From contig NZ_JACOPV010000014.1 of assembly GCF_016881005.1 (NCBI RefSeq), positions 147,855 to 211,854 on the forward strand: a stretch of 64,000 nt of DNA. The letters are read 5' to 3'. A program made the position numbers and the translations under genes. The stretch comes from Pseudomonas arcuscaelestis. Lineage in GTDB: Bacteria; Pseudomonadota; Gammaproteobacteria; Pseudomonadales; Pseudomonadaceae. This document shows positions 6,447 through 14,338 of the stretch, piece after piece; position 1 is the stretch's first letter; each line of letters starts with the position of its first letter. The notes beneath the pieces were generated by a model. The model had not been told where the DNA came from. It made no database searches and saw only the letters and a list, made by a program, of their open reading frames with translations.

Positions 6447-7178
6447 TCAAGCCTCGGCACGTTCGCGGGCCGGCCATTGATCCGCGCGGGCCAGAAAAAC
6501 CAGCGCTTCGCGCACTTGTATCGGCGTATTGCAAGGTACCGCGAACGGTAGCCAGTGTACGCCTTGCCCAATACGCAGGTGCATGCCTTCACTGTCGATT
6601 CCGACCATCTGCGCTGGCGTCTCGCGCGGCAGGCCGCTGAGCTGGACGTAATGCTCTATGGCACTGGCATGATCGCTGTTCATATGCTCGATCATGCTTT
6701 GCTCGGCCTTGCCGGCAAACGGGTTGGCCAGGCTCAGGTGATCGACCCAATGAATGGCACCAAAGCCACCGATGTAACGGTGACGAACCGGCTCCAGCAC
6801 CCAGAAGTCAAAATCATGGGCCTTGTGGTAGTTGGCCGATTCGGGGAAATAGCGATAGTAGCGTTCGGCAGCAGCTTCGATGGCCGCTGGCTCTTCTAAC
6901 CTGCGCGCTTGCGCCAGTACCGTCAGACGCCCGACTGCTTGCACGTCTTCGGCATCACGCTCACCCACCAGCAAAGAGCACTTGGGGTCTTTCTGCAGGT
7001 TATGGGTGTGTTGGGCGATGCGGCTAATCAGTATCAGCGGGTTGCCCTGGGCATCAAGGCAATACGGCACTACCGATCCGAAGGGAAAGCCTGGCATCGA
7101 CTTGGAATGGGTCGAGAGAACGCCCCGGTATTCCTTGAGCAGCAATTCCCGGGCTTGTTGTGCGACTTTTGCGCTCAC
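6447..7178 (-). CDS. hugZ: HugZ family heme-utilisation protein (FMN-binding split-barrel fold)
   Basis: A 243-residue cytosolic protein. The N-terminal part (about residues 1-150) is pyridoxamine-phosphate-oxidase-like, with STHSKSMPGFPFGSVVPY and PNLI-type strands. The C-terminal domain has the family region SMIEHMNSDHASAIEHY (about 160-180). HugZ homologues in Helicobacter and Campylobacter take part in heme degradation and iron use. The start is GTG with GGGAG upstream; no ATG fits better. A good Fur box lies 68-86 bp upstream, which fits an iron-regulated role. Confidence 0.85.
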   Translation of the reverse strand: MSAKVAQQARELLLKEYRGVLSTHSKSMPGFPFGSVVPYCLDAQGNPLILISRIAQHTHNLQKDPKCSLLVGERDAEDVQAVGRLTVLAQARRLEEPAAIEAAAERYYRYFPESANYHKAHDFDFWVLEPVRHRYIGGFGAIHWVDHLSLANPFAGKAEQSMIEHMNSDHASAIEHYVQLSGLPRETPAQMVGIDSEGMHLRIGQGVHWLPFAVPCNTPIQVREALVFLARADQWPARERAEA

Positions 7179-7212
7179 GCTGTAACTCCCGATTCGACAA
7201 TGTTCTGAGGGC

Positions 7213-7235
7213 GGGCCGCAGGTGCGATGCGGCCC
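7213..7235. terminator. GC-rich hairpin between the DUF481 gene and hugZ
   Basis: Perfect 8-bp stem GGGCCGCA/TGCGGCCC with a 7-nt loop and no T-run. It could end DUF481 transcription or lie in the hugZ leader. Confidence 0.4.
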
Positions 7236-7245
7236 TTTGGATAAC

Positions 7246-7264
7246 CGTCAAAATAATCATTATC
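7246..7264 (-). promoter_or_regulatory. Fur box upstream of hugZ
   Basis: The 19-mer CGTCAAAATAATCATTATC matches the classical Fur consensus GATAATGATAATCATTATC at 14 of 19 positions, including the contiguous run ATAATCATTATC. It lies between the DUF481 stop and the hugZ start, about 68 bp upstream of the GTG. Iron repression of hugZ is inferred. Confidence 0.7.
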
Positions 7265-7284
7265 GCCGGGAGTTGCCAGCAGAC

Positions 7285-8292
7285 TTACCAGGCCACACCA
7301 AAGCCTGCGGTGTAGCGGGTCTTGTCCAGGTCGCTATCACGGGTACCACTGATGACGTCTTTCTCGGCCTTGAGGTTGAGCGACGCCCATTCAGTGACCT
7401 TGTAGCGCAGGCCGACCTCGGCATCCAGCGCATAGTTGGCCACGCCATCAAGCGGCTTGCCGACTTCGCCGTTGGTGAAGAACTCGACACGCTTGCCTAT
7501 CAGGTAGCGGTTGTAATCCCACTTCATGGCCAGGGAATAGAAATTGTCCTTGCCGCCATCGGCATATTCGTAGTCGGTGCGGTTGACCAGCGAGCCCAGG
7601 GAGAAAGCGCCCAGTTCGTCATCCCAGAACTGGTAACCAGGGCCGGTACCTACGGTACGCTGGCGGGCCAGGTCTTCGATGTGATCACGCTTGTATTCCA
7701 GGCGACCCTGCCAGAACCACTTCTCGGTTATGAAGCGGTCGAGTGCGTATTCGGCACTCCAGTTGTTGGTGGTGGTGACGTCGTCCTTGCTCTCGCGGTT
7801 GTATTCACCTTCCGCTTGATGACGCCAGCGGCCGTGGCGAGCGGTGGTCTTGAAGTCGATGTCGTAATCATCGCTATCGGACTCGGCCCGCTTGTAGTCC
7901 ATGGCCAGGTCGACATTGCCCTTCCACGACAGATCCTCAAGCACAGGCTTGGGTTTCATGATCTGCTGAATACTGGCCAGCTCTACTGTCTTGGGCGTCT
8001 CACCATTGGCGAGGATGACCTTGCCATCTTCAGCCGCAGTCAACGACTTGGCTTTCTCACCGGTGTAAGCGTCCTGTTTGACCAGCAGTTCCTGATCGCT
8101 TTCCAGCGTCTTGACCTGTTTCCAGTCCAGAGCGATGGAGCCACCGTACTCGGTTTGCAGCAACAGTTTGCCACCATCAAAGACACTGATCTTGCCGCTG
8201 AGCCGGTCACCGTTTTTCATCCAGACGGTATCAGCGATAGCTGGAGAACAGGCGGCAACAACAGCGAAGGACAACAAGACTCTAGAAAACAT
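7285..8292 (-). CDS. DUF481 family outer-membrane beta-barrel protein, YdiY-like
   Basis: Predicted 335-residue secreted protein. A signal peptide MFSRVLLSFAVVAACSPAIA precedes DTVWMKNGD. A strand-rich N-terminal segment (about residues 21-90) with DRLSGKISVFDGGKLLLQTEYG comes next, then a DUF481 barrel of alternating aromatic strands that ends in GFGVAW, a typical C-terminal aromatic signature of outer-membrane proteins. Function of the family is unknown. The frame continues 411 bases upstream without the signal sequence, so the ATG directly before the signal peptide is chosen. Confidence 0.85.
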   Translation of the reverse strand: MFSRVLLSFAVVAACSPAIADTVWMKNGDRLSGKISVFDGGKLLLQTEYGGSIALDWKQVKTLESDQELLVKQDAYTGEKAKSLTAAEDGKVILANGETPKTVELASIQQIMKPKPVLEDLSWKGNVDLAMDYKRAESDSDDYDIDFKTTARHGRWRHQAEGEYNRESKDDVTTTNNWSAEYALDRFITEKWFWQGRLEYKRDHIEDLARQRTVGTGPGYQFWDDELGAFSLGSLVNRTDYEYADGGKDNFYSLAMKWDYNRYLIGKRVEFFTNGEVGKPLDGVANYALDAEVGLRYKVTEWASLNLKAEKDVISGTRDSDLDKTRYTAGFGVAW

Positions 8293-8442
8293 AAGCAATA
8301 ACGGGCTCTGATTTGCAAAAAGTCGGGCATTATCCAGATACCCGCCTATAGAGCAAGGACAGACCGACCTGATGCGGATGAGTTCAATGAGTGTTTGCCC
8401 GATGAGCGGGCCAGTTTCCGCGCCAATGCCTGTGAGGGCGCG

Positions 8443-8796
8443 ATGAATCAGCCCTCTGGTGATCCCTCGCAAGGTGCACAGGACCGACGAATGGCACTCT
8501 TTTCGGTGCTGGGCCAAGTACCAGCCGGCAAGGTAGTGAGCTATGGACAACTCGCCGAATTGGCAGGTCTTGGCCGCGCCGCACGCTGGGTCGGGCGAAC
8601 GTTGAGCCAATTGCCAGCCGACACCCAGTTGCCGTGGCACAGAGTCCTTGGCGCCGGTGGGCGCTTGAGCCTGACTCTGGGTACGCCTTCTGGCGACGAA
8701 CAACGCGCTCGGCTACGAGCAGAAGGCGTCACTCTGCACAATAATCGTGTGGATATGTTACGCCATGGCTGGCGCCCGATGGAGCACAGCGGTTAG
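8443..8796 (+). CDS. Alkyltransferase-like protein (Atl/YbaZ type) lacking the acceptor cysteine
   Basis: A 117-residue DNA-damage-binding protein homologous to the DNA-binding domain of O6-alkylguanine alkyltransferases. It has the helix-turn-helix VSYGQLAELAGLGRAARWVG (about residues 32-51). Where active enzymes carry PCHR, this protein has PWHRVLG: the acceptor Cys is Trp, as in the Atl group, which binds O6-alkylguanine and flags it for nucleotide excision repair instead of removing it. The start ATG has GAGGG upstream and gives a normal Atl N-terminus. It lies just upstream of ampG. Confidence 0.9.
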   Translation: MNQPSGDPSQGAQDRRMALFSVLGQVPAGKVVSYGQLAELAGLGRAARWVGRTLSQLPADTQLPWHRVLGAGGRLSLTLGTPSGDEQRARLRAEGVTLHNNRVDMLRHGWRPMEHSG

Positions 8797-8839
8797 AGTG
8801 CGCGCTTTGTTTTCGTAAACTTGAGGCAGATGTTGGCCC

Positions 8840-10390
8840 ATGCCCCGTAAAACCTGGCGCGCTGCGCTCGCTGCCTATGCCAGCCCGTCTACCCTGGTGC
8901 TGTTGCTGCTCGGCTTTGCCGCCGGCTTGCCCTACATGCTGGTGTTTTCAACTCTATCGGTATGGTTGCGCGAGGCTGGGGTAGCCCGCGAAACCATTGG
9001 TTATGCCAGCCTGATTGGCTTGGCCTATGCCTTTAAATGGGTCTGGTCGCCGCTGCTCGACCAATGGCGCCTGCCATTGCTCGGCAAGCTAGGTCGACGC
9101 CGCTCCTGGCTGGTGTTGTCGCAAATTCTGGTGGTGATCGGCCTGGTAGGCATGGGTTTCTGCGATCCGCAAAAGCACTTGTCCTGGCTGATTGCCCTGG
9201 CCGTATTGGTCGCCTTTGCCTCTGCCACACAAGATATCGCTGTCGATGCCTATCGCCTGGAAATCGCCGATGATCAGCGCCAGGCTGCCCTGGCCGCCAG
9301 TTACATGGCCGGCTACCGGGTTGCAGCGTTGCTCGCCACAGCCGGTGCTTTGTTCTTTGCCGAAGGCTTTGGCTCTACCGGTTTCAGTTACCTGCACAGC
9401 GCCTGGACCGGCACCTACGTGCTGTTCGGCGTACTCATGTTGCCTGCGGTGATCACCACCCTGCTGATGCGCGAGCCGCCCGTTCCGCTTCGCACCCAAT
9501 TGTCGGCCGCCCGCTACGGGCTGGTGCATCAACTGGTATCGGTGTTTGTACTGATTGTGCTGCTGGTCTCGGTGCCTGCGACCTTCACTCAGCTGTACAA
9601 CACTGACTTCGCCAGCGTGCTGTTCGATGGTATGAGCATGCTCGATCTGCTGCTCGAAGACCGGGCCTTTCTGCGGGCGATCCTGTACATCACCTTGACC
9701 ACGCTGTGCCTGTCGTCCATGGGTCGCCGCGGCCTGGCCCCGGTGCTGACGCCGGTCAATGACTTCATTCTTCGCTACCGTTGGCAGGCACTGCTGCTGC
9801 TCGGACTGATCGCGACCTATCGGATGTCCGATACGGTGATGGGCGTGATGGCCAACGTTTTTTATATCGACCAGGGTTTCACCAAGGATCAGATAGCCAG
9901 TGTCAGCAAGATTTTCGGCCTGATCATGACGTTGGTCGGTGCGGGGATGGGCGGGTTGCTGATTGTGCGTTTCGGTATTTTGCCGATTCTGTTCATAGGC
10001 GGCGTAGCATCGGCGGCGACCAATATCCTGTTCCTGATGTTGGCAGACATGGGCCCCAACTTGCAGATGCTGGTGGTGACCATTTCCCTCGACAACTTCA
10101 GCTCGGGCCTGGCCACATCGGCCTTTGTTGCCTACCTGTCGAGCCTGACCAACCTGAAGTTCTCGGCCACCCAATACGCCCTGCTGAGCTCGATCATGCT
10201 GCTGTTGCCGCGCCTGATCGGCGGCTACTCCGGCGTCATGGTGGAGAAGTTCGGTTACCACGACTTCTTCCTGATCACCGCGCTGCTCGGGGTGCCGACC
10301 TTGATCCTGATCGCCCTGCACTGGCATCAGGAGCAAGGCCGCGGCAAACAGCTACCGGTCGACAGCACCGCCGCCGAACAGCGCCCCTGA
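8840..10390 (+). CDS. ampG: AmpG family muropeptide permease
   Basis: Inner-membrane major-facilitator transporter of 516 residues that imports anhydro-muropeptides (GlcNAc-anhMurNAc peptides) for peptidoglycan recycling; its flux affects AmpR-controlled beta-lactamase in pseudomonads. The sequence starts with the AmpG segment LGFAAGLPYMLVFSTLSVWL (about residues 20-39). It keeps KWVWSPLLDQWRLPLLGKLGRR between helices 2 and 3 and the ATQDIAVDAYRLE motif. At least 12 hydrophobic helices are visible. In P. aeruginosa the true ampG sits in the same yajQ/mscS neighbourhood, which supports the call over the paralogue ampP. Confidence 0.9.
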   Translation: MPRKTWRAALAAYASPSTLVLLLLGFAAGLPYMLVFSTLSVWLREAGVARETIGYASLIGLAYAFKWVWSPLLDQWRLPLLGKLGRRRSWLVLSQILVVIGLVGMGFCDPQKHLSWLIALAVLVAFASATQDIAVDAYRLEIADDQRQAALAASYMAGYRVAALLATAGALFFAEGFGSTGFSYLHSAWTGTYVLFGVLMLPAVITTLLMREPPVPLRTQLSAARYGLVHQLVSVFVLIVLLVSVPATFTQLYNTDFASVLFDGMSMLDLLLEDRAFLRAILYITLTTLCLSSMGRRGLAPVLTPVNDFILRYRWQALLLLGLIATYRMSDTVMGVMANVFYIDQGFTKDQIASVSKIFGLIMTLVGAGMGGLLIVRFGILPILFIGGVASAATNILFLMLADMGPNLQMLVVTISLDNFSSGLATSAFVAYLSSLTNLKFSATQYALLSSIMLLLPRLIGGYSGVMVEKFGYHDFFLITALLGVPTLILIALHWHQEQGRGKQLPVDSTAAEQRP

Positions 10391-10414
10391 CCGCCTCTGA
10401 GGCTGTTGCCGGGT

Positions 10415-11665
10415 TTACCCCGGCACTGCTTCGGAAGATACGCTGGATGCGCTCAGAACGATCTTCAGCGGCCATAGCGCCAGCAGCCCGGCCAGCCCGG
10501 CAGCCATGGCGAAACTCAACAGGCTGGCCCCGGCCCCCATCATTGCCAGCAAGGCACCGCCCACACCCAACAGGGCAATGGTGATCATCCCGAGCATTGC
10601 CGAAACCAATCCCTTGCTCTGCTCGCTGGAAAACAGCGTCATGCGGTACAACACCGCGTTGGCAATACCCAGGCCCAGGGCATACACCGACATGCCGGCT
10701 ACCAGGGCGGCCACACTGGGCACCAGCCAGGTACCGAGCATCATCGCGAACAGCCCCAGCAAGAATGGCCAGAGCGCACCGCGAATCAAGGTAGTGAGTG
10801 CATAGCGATCGGCAATACGATTGATCACCAGATTGCCGAGAATCAGGCCACCGAACACTGGTAACTGCCACAAGGCGTAATGCAGGGTACTCAAGCCTTC
10901 GTCGTGGATCAGCAGCACAGGCGAAAGTCCGATCCAGCCGATCAGTGGCAGGCCAATCAAACCCAAGGCTGCGCTGCCGGCAACAAAACGCCGATTGCCA
11001 AGCAGTTGGGCGTAACCGGCCAGCAAGGTTTTCAGGTGAATGGGCTGGAACGCCAGGCGCGTACCATCACTGCGCGCCACACCAAGTGTCTCGGGCATAA
11101 ACCGATACAGCGCCAGCCACGAGACCACAGCACTGGCGCCAAAGATAACGAACAACCAGCGCCAGGACACCCACTCCAGTAACAAGGTGCCCACCAAAGG
11201 CCCAAGTAACGGCGAGAGCAGCGCGATATTGGCCAACAAGGCCATCATCCGCACCGCGTCCGCCTCGCTGAATGCTTCGTTCAAGGCCGGATAACTGACT
11301 GTCACCACGAAGCCCAGGCCAATTCCCTGCAACAGTCGCAGCAGGTTGAAAAGCTCGATGCTCTGCACCCAGAAGGTAGCCAGGCACGTCACCCCAAAAA
11401 TGGCACAACCCACCAGCAACATCGGCCTGCGGCCATAGCGGTCCGCAAGTGGGCCGATCAGCCATTGCAGCAGCACGCCGCCGAGCAGGTATAAATTCAG
11501 CGCATGGGGAATGAACGCCGGGCTGGCATTCAGATCGCTGACCACGACCGGCATGGCTGGCATCACCACATCGCTGGCAACGTAGGTCAGCAACTCGAAC
11601 AGCGCCAGGGTCATGGCGAAGCAGAACGCTCGCAATGGGGTGATATGGATCAGGGGGGTAAGCAT
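10415..11665 (-). CDS. MFS multidrug exporter, MdfA/Bcr-CflA type
   Basis: A 416-residue drug:proton antiporter of the major facilitator superfamily with 12 predicted helices. Helix 1 reads LALFELLTYVASDVVMPAMP, close to the MdfA pattern including the membrane-embedded acidic residue needed for cation transport. Motif A is GPLADRYGRRPML (about residues 71-83). An upstream extension of 48 codons is hydrophilic and Cys/Arg-rich and is rejected; ATG 11665 gives the family N-terminus. It converges on ampG with 24 bp between stops. Substrate is unknown. Confidence 0.85.
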   Translation of the reverse strand: MLTPLIHITPLRAFCFAMTLALFELLTYVASDVVMPAMPVVVSDLNASPAFIPHALNLYLLGGVLLQWLIGPLADRYGRRPMLLVGCAIFGVTCLATFWVQSIELFNLLRLLQGIGLGFVVTVSYPALNEAFSEADAVRMMALLANIALLSPLLGPLVGTLLLEWVSWRWLFVIFGASAVVSWLALYRFMPETLGVARSDGTRLAFQPIHLKTLLAGYAQLLGNRRFVAGSAALGLIGLPLIGWIGLSPVLLIHDEGLSTLHYALWQLPVFGGLILGNLVINRIADRYALTTLIRGALWPFLLGLFAMMLGTWLVPSVAALVAGMSVYALGLGIANAVLYRMTLFSSEQSKGLVSAMLGMITIALLGVGGALLAMMGAGASLLSFAMAAGLAGLLALWPLKIVLSASSVSSEAVPG

Positions 11666-11766
11666 GATAAGACCGGACAAACAGAAGTAAGCCAGCCTAT
11701 ATGCCAGAAACACCGAAACGCAGAAAGCGCGAAGACGTGAACAAGTGTAATCCCGGGACCAGCCCA

Positions 11767-11789
11767 CTGCCACAGGGATACTGTGGCAG
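11767..11789. terminator. Hairpin between mscS and the MFS gene
   Basis: Perfect 9-bp stem CTGCCACAG/CTGTGGCAG with a 5-nt loop, 29 bases after the mscS stop. No T-run follows on the minus strand, so it is terminator-like only. Confidence 0.45.
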
Positions 11790-11817
11790 CGGTCCAGCCC
11801 CGCGATCAAGCCGTTGG

Positions 11818-12660
11818 TTACTGCACAGCAGCTTCCTGCACTACACGGATAACCCGCTGCGGAAAGGGAATGTCGATACCCTCTGCCTTCAGGCGGTCAC
11901 GCGCATGCTCGTTGAGCATGAACATCACATCCCAGTAGTCGCCAGTGTTAACCCAAACCCGCAGAGACAGGGTGATAGAGCTATCGCCCAGCAGCGAAAC
12001 CACCGCCTGTGGAGCCGGGTCCTGGTGGATACGTGGATCCTTGGCCAGATCCAGCAGCACCTGACGGGCCTTTTGCAGATCGGCTTCGTAATCGACACCT
12101 ACATCGAAGACCACCTTACGGGTCGGCTGGCGGTTGGTGTTGGTAATGATCCCGTTGGACAGGCTGCCGTTGGGCAGAATCACTGTCTTGTTGTCGCCAG
12201 TACGCAGCACGGTGTGGAAAATCTGGATGCTGTCGACAGTACCGGCAACGCCCTGGGCTTCGATCCAGTCACCCAGGCGGAATGGACGGAACAGCAGAAT
12301 CAGCACACCGCCAGCGAAGTTCGCCAGACTGCCTTGCAAGGCCAGGCCGATGGCCAGACCCGCAGCACCGATCGCGGCGACGAACGAGGTGGTCTCGATG
12401 CCGATCATCGAGGCAACGCTGACCACCAGCAGAATCTTCAGAATGATGTTGACCAGGCTGCTGATGAAGCCTTGCAGTGCCAGGTCGGCATTACGCAATG
12501 CCAGCAATTTGCCCAGGCGGTAAGTCACCTTGTTGATCACCCACCAGCCTATGGCCAGGGTCAGCAGTGCCAGCAACAGGCGGCTACCGTATTCCATGAT
12601 CAAGGGGATCCAGGTTTGCGACGTTTTGACCAGCTGATCGACTTCAGCACTCAAATCCAT
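11818..12660 (-). CDS. mscS: MscS family mechanosensitive channel
   Basis: Small-conductance tension-gated channel of the inner membrane that releases solutes on hypo-osmotic shock. At 280 residues it is close to E. coli MscS (286). Helix TM1 lies near residues 25-45 and TM2 near 70-90. The pore helix TM3 has the Gly/Ala pattern GAAGLAIGLALQGSLANFAG (about 96-115), and a beta domain follows from about 130. The start ATG is followed by the amphipathic MDLSAEVDQLVK. It is downstream of yajQ in the same direction. Confidence 0.93.
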   Translation of the reverse strand: MDLSAEVDQLVKTSQTWIPLIMEYGSRLLLALLTLAIGWWVINKVTYRLGKLLALRNADLALQGFISSLVNIILKILLVVSVASMIGIETTSFVAAIGAAGLAIGLALQGSLANFAGGVLILLFRPFRLGDWIEAQGVAGTVDSIQIFHTVLRTGDNKTVILPNGSLSNGIITNTNRQPTRKVVFDVGVDYEADLQKARQVLLDLAKDPRIHQDPAPQAVVSLLGDSSITLSLRVWVNTGDYWDVMFMLNEHARDRLKAEGIDIPFPQRVIRVVQEAAVQ

Positions 12661-12772
12661 AATGTTCTCCTGATGCCGAGGGGCAAAAGCTGTAAAAATC
12701 GCGCCGCAATCGTTTCAGCGGCAACAGGAACCTCGGACGCCAAAACAGCGCCAAGGTTCCAAGACAGCGCAA

Positions 12773-13258
12773 TCAGTCGCGGAAGTTGTTGAACTGCAGC
12801 GGCATGCCGAATTCCTTGGCGCGCAAGGCGGCGATGGCTTCCTGCAGGTCGTCACGCTTCTTGCCGGTGACGCGTACCTGCTCGCCCTGGATGGCCGCCT
12901 GGACCTTGAGCTTGGCGTCTTTGATGTGAGCGACGATCTTCTTTGCCAGCTCCTTGTCGATGCCTTCCTTGAGGGTGGCTTCCTGCTTCATTACCTTGCC
13001 CGACGCGTAGGCATCCTTCACTTCCAGGCACTGGACGTCGATCTTGCGCTTGACCAGGGCCAGCTTGAGGATCTCGATCATCGCTTCCAGCTGGAACTCG
13101 GCTTCGGCGGTCAGGGTGATGGCCAGGTCCTTTTCCTTGAACTCGAAGCTGCCCTTGCCCTTGAGGTCATAGCGGCGATCCAGATCCTTGACCGCGTTTT
13201 CCACTGCGTTGGTGACTTCGTGCTTGTCCAGTTCCGATACCACGTCGAACGACGGCAT
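12773..13258 (-). CDS. yajQ: YajQ family nucleotide-binding protein
   Basis: A 161-residue cytosolic protein with two ferredoxin-like domains. The family start is MPSFDVVSELDKHEVTNAVE and the C-terminus MPLQFNNFRD. YajQ proteins bind nucleotides; a Xanthomonas member is a cyclic-di-GMP receptor, and phage-related transcription effects are reported for a P. syringae relative. Full length. It lies divergent from panE with a short shared promoter region. Confidence 0.93.
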   Translation of the reverse strand: MPSFDVVSELDKHEVTNAVENAVKDLDRRYDLKGKGSFEFKEKDLAITLTAEAEFQLEAMIEILKLALVKRKIDVQCLEVKDAYASGKVMKQEATLKEGIDKELAKKIVAHIKDAKLKVQAAIQGEQVRVTGKKRDDLQEAIAALRAKEFGMPLQFNNFRD

Positions 13259-13371
13259 ACCTTCTCTCCAAAAAATAAACGCACGCTCTCGGCTCTATTG
13301 AAAGAGGGCGATGGAGCGCGCAGGGTTTGACGGTTAAAATACCGGCTCATTATAACGGTTGCGAAACGCTG

Positions 13372-14289
13372 ATGAGCAGCACCTGGCATATTCTCGGCGC
13401 CGGCAGTCTGGGCAGCCTCTGGGCTTGTCGACTGGCCCGTGCAGGCAAAGCGGTCCGCCTGATCCTACGCGATTGCGCACGTCTTGAAGCCTATCAAGCG
13501 ACCGGGGGCCTGACCCTGATCGAAAAAGGCCAGGCGCAACTGCATGCAATCCCGGCGCAAACCGTACAGGACACTACACCGATCCACCGACTGCTGGTGG
13601 CCTGCAAGGCCTATGATGCCGAGCAGGCGGTCGCGCAACTGGCCCCTCGGCTGGTTCACGGCGCCGAGTTGATTTTGTTGCAGAATGGCCTCGGCAGTCA
13701 GGACGCGGTAGCCAATCAGGTTCCACACGCCCGCTGTATTTTTGCCTCCAGCACCGAAGGGGCCTTCCGCGAGGCTGACTGGCAAGTGAACTTCGCCGGT
13801 CACGGCTTTAACTGGCTGGGCGACCAGGCCAATCCAGTGGCGCCTGAGTGGCTCGATGACCTTCAGGATGCGGCGATTCCCCACCAATGGACGCCAGACA
13901 TTCTCACCCGCCTGTGGCGCAAGCTGGCGCTTAACTGCGCGATCAACCCGCTGACCGTGTTGCATGACTGTCGCAACGGTGGCCTGCAAGAGCACCATTG
14001 TGAAGTAGCGACGCTCTGCGCCGAGCTCGCCGAACTGCTACGGTGTTGCGGCCAGACCGAAGCGGCGCAAGGGCTCAGCGAGGAAGTGGAACGGGTGATC
14101 AAGGCTACCGCAGCCAACTATTCTTCCATGTATCAGGACGTGCGACAGGGCCGCCGTACCGAAATTCACTACTTGCTTGGTCACGCTTGCCGCGCTGCCA
14201 GCCGGCACCACCTTGAGCTGCCGCACCTGGAGCGCCTCTATCGGCGCCTGCTCGAACACTTGAGCGCACGCGGATTGCCCTGCGACTGA
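13372..14289 (+). CDS. panE: 2-dehydropantoate 2-reductase (ketopantoate reductase) family
   Basis: NADPH-dependent reduction of ketopantoate to pantoate in pantothenate and coenzyme A synthesis, in the cytosol. The 305-residue protein has the dinucleotide-binding ILGAGSLGSLWACRLARAG (about residues 6-24), a catalytic-lysine region WRKLALNCAINPLTVL (about 183-198) and the C-terminal domain SSMYQDVRQGRRTEI (about 249-263). The ATG preceding MSSTWHILGAG is chosen because the 15 codons before it add nothing of the fold. Paralogues exist in pseudomonads, so the physiological pantothenate role is likely but not certain. Confidence 0.85.
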   Translation: MSSTWHILGAGSLGSLWACRLARAGKAVRLILRDCARLEAYQATGGLTLIEKGQAQLHAIPAQTVQDTTPIHRLLVACKAYDAEQAVAQLAPRLVHGAELILLQNGLGSQDAVANQVPHARCIFASSTEGAFREADWQVNFAGHGFNWLGDQANPVAPEWLDDLQDAAIPHQWTPDILTRLWRKLALNCAINPLTVLHDCRNGGLQEHHCEVATLCAELAELLRCCGQTEAAQGLSEEVERVIKATAANYSSMYQDVRQGRRTEIHYLLGHACRAASRHHLELPHLERLYRRLLEHLSARGLPCD

Positions 14290-14338
14290 GCGCAGCGTTA
14301 CCCTGCCCTTCACCTTGACACCGGGATCCCGCTCACAC

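Noticed and set aside
9089..10336. 415-codon frame antisense to ampG
   Set aside because: Gln/His-rich shadow product without known domains, opposite a well-conserved transporter gene.
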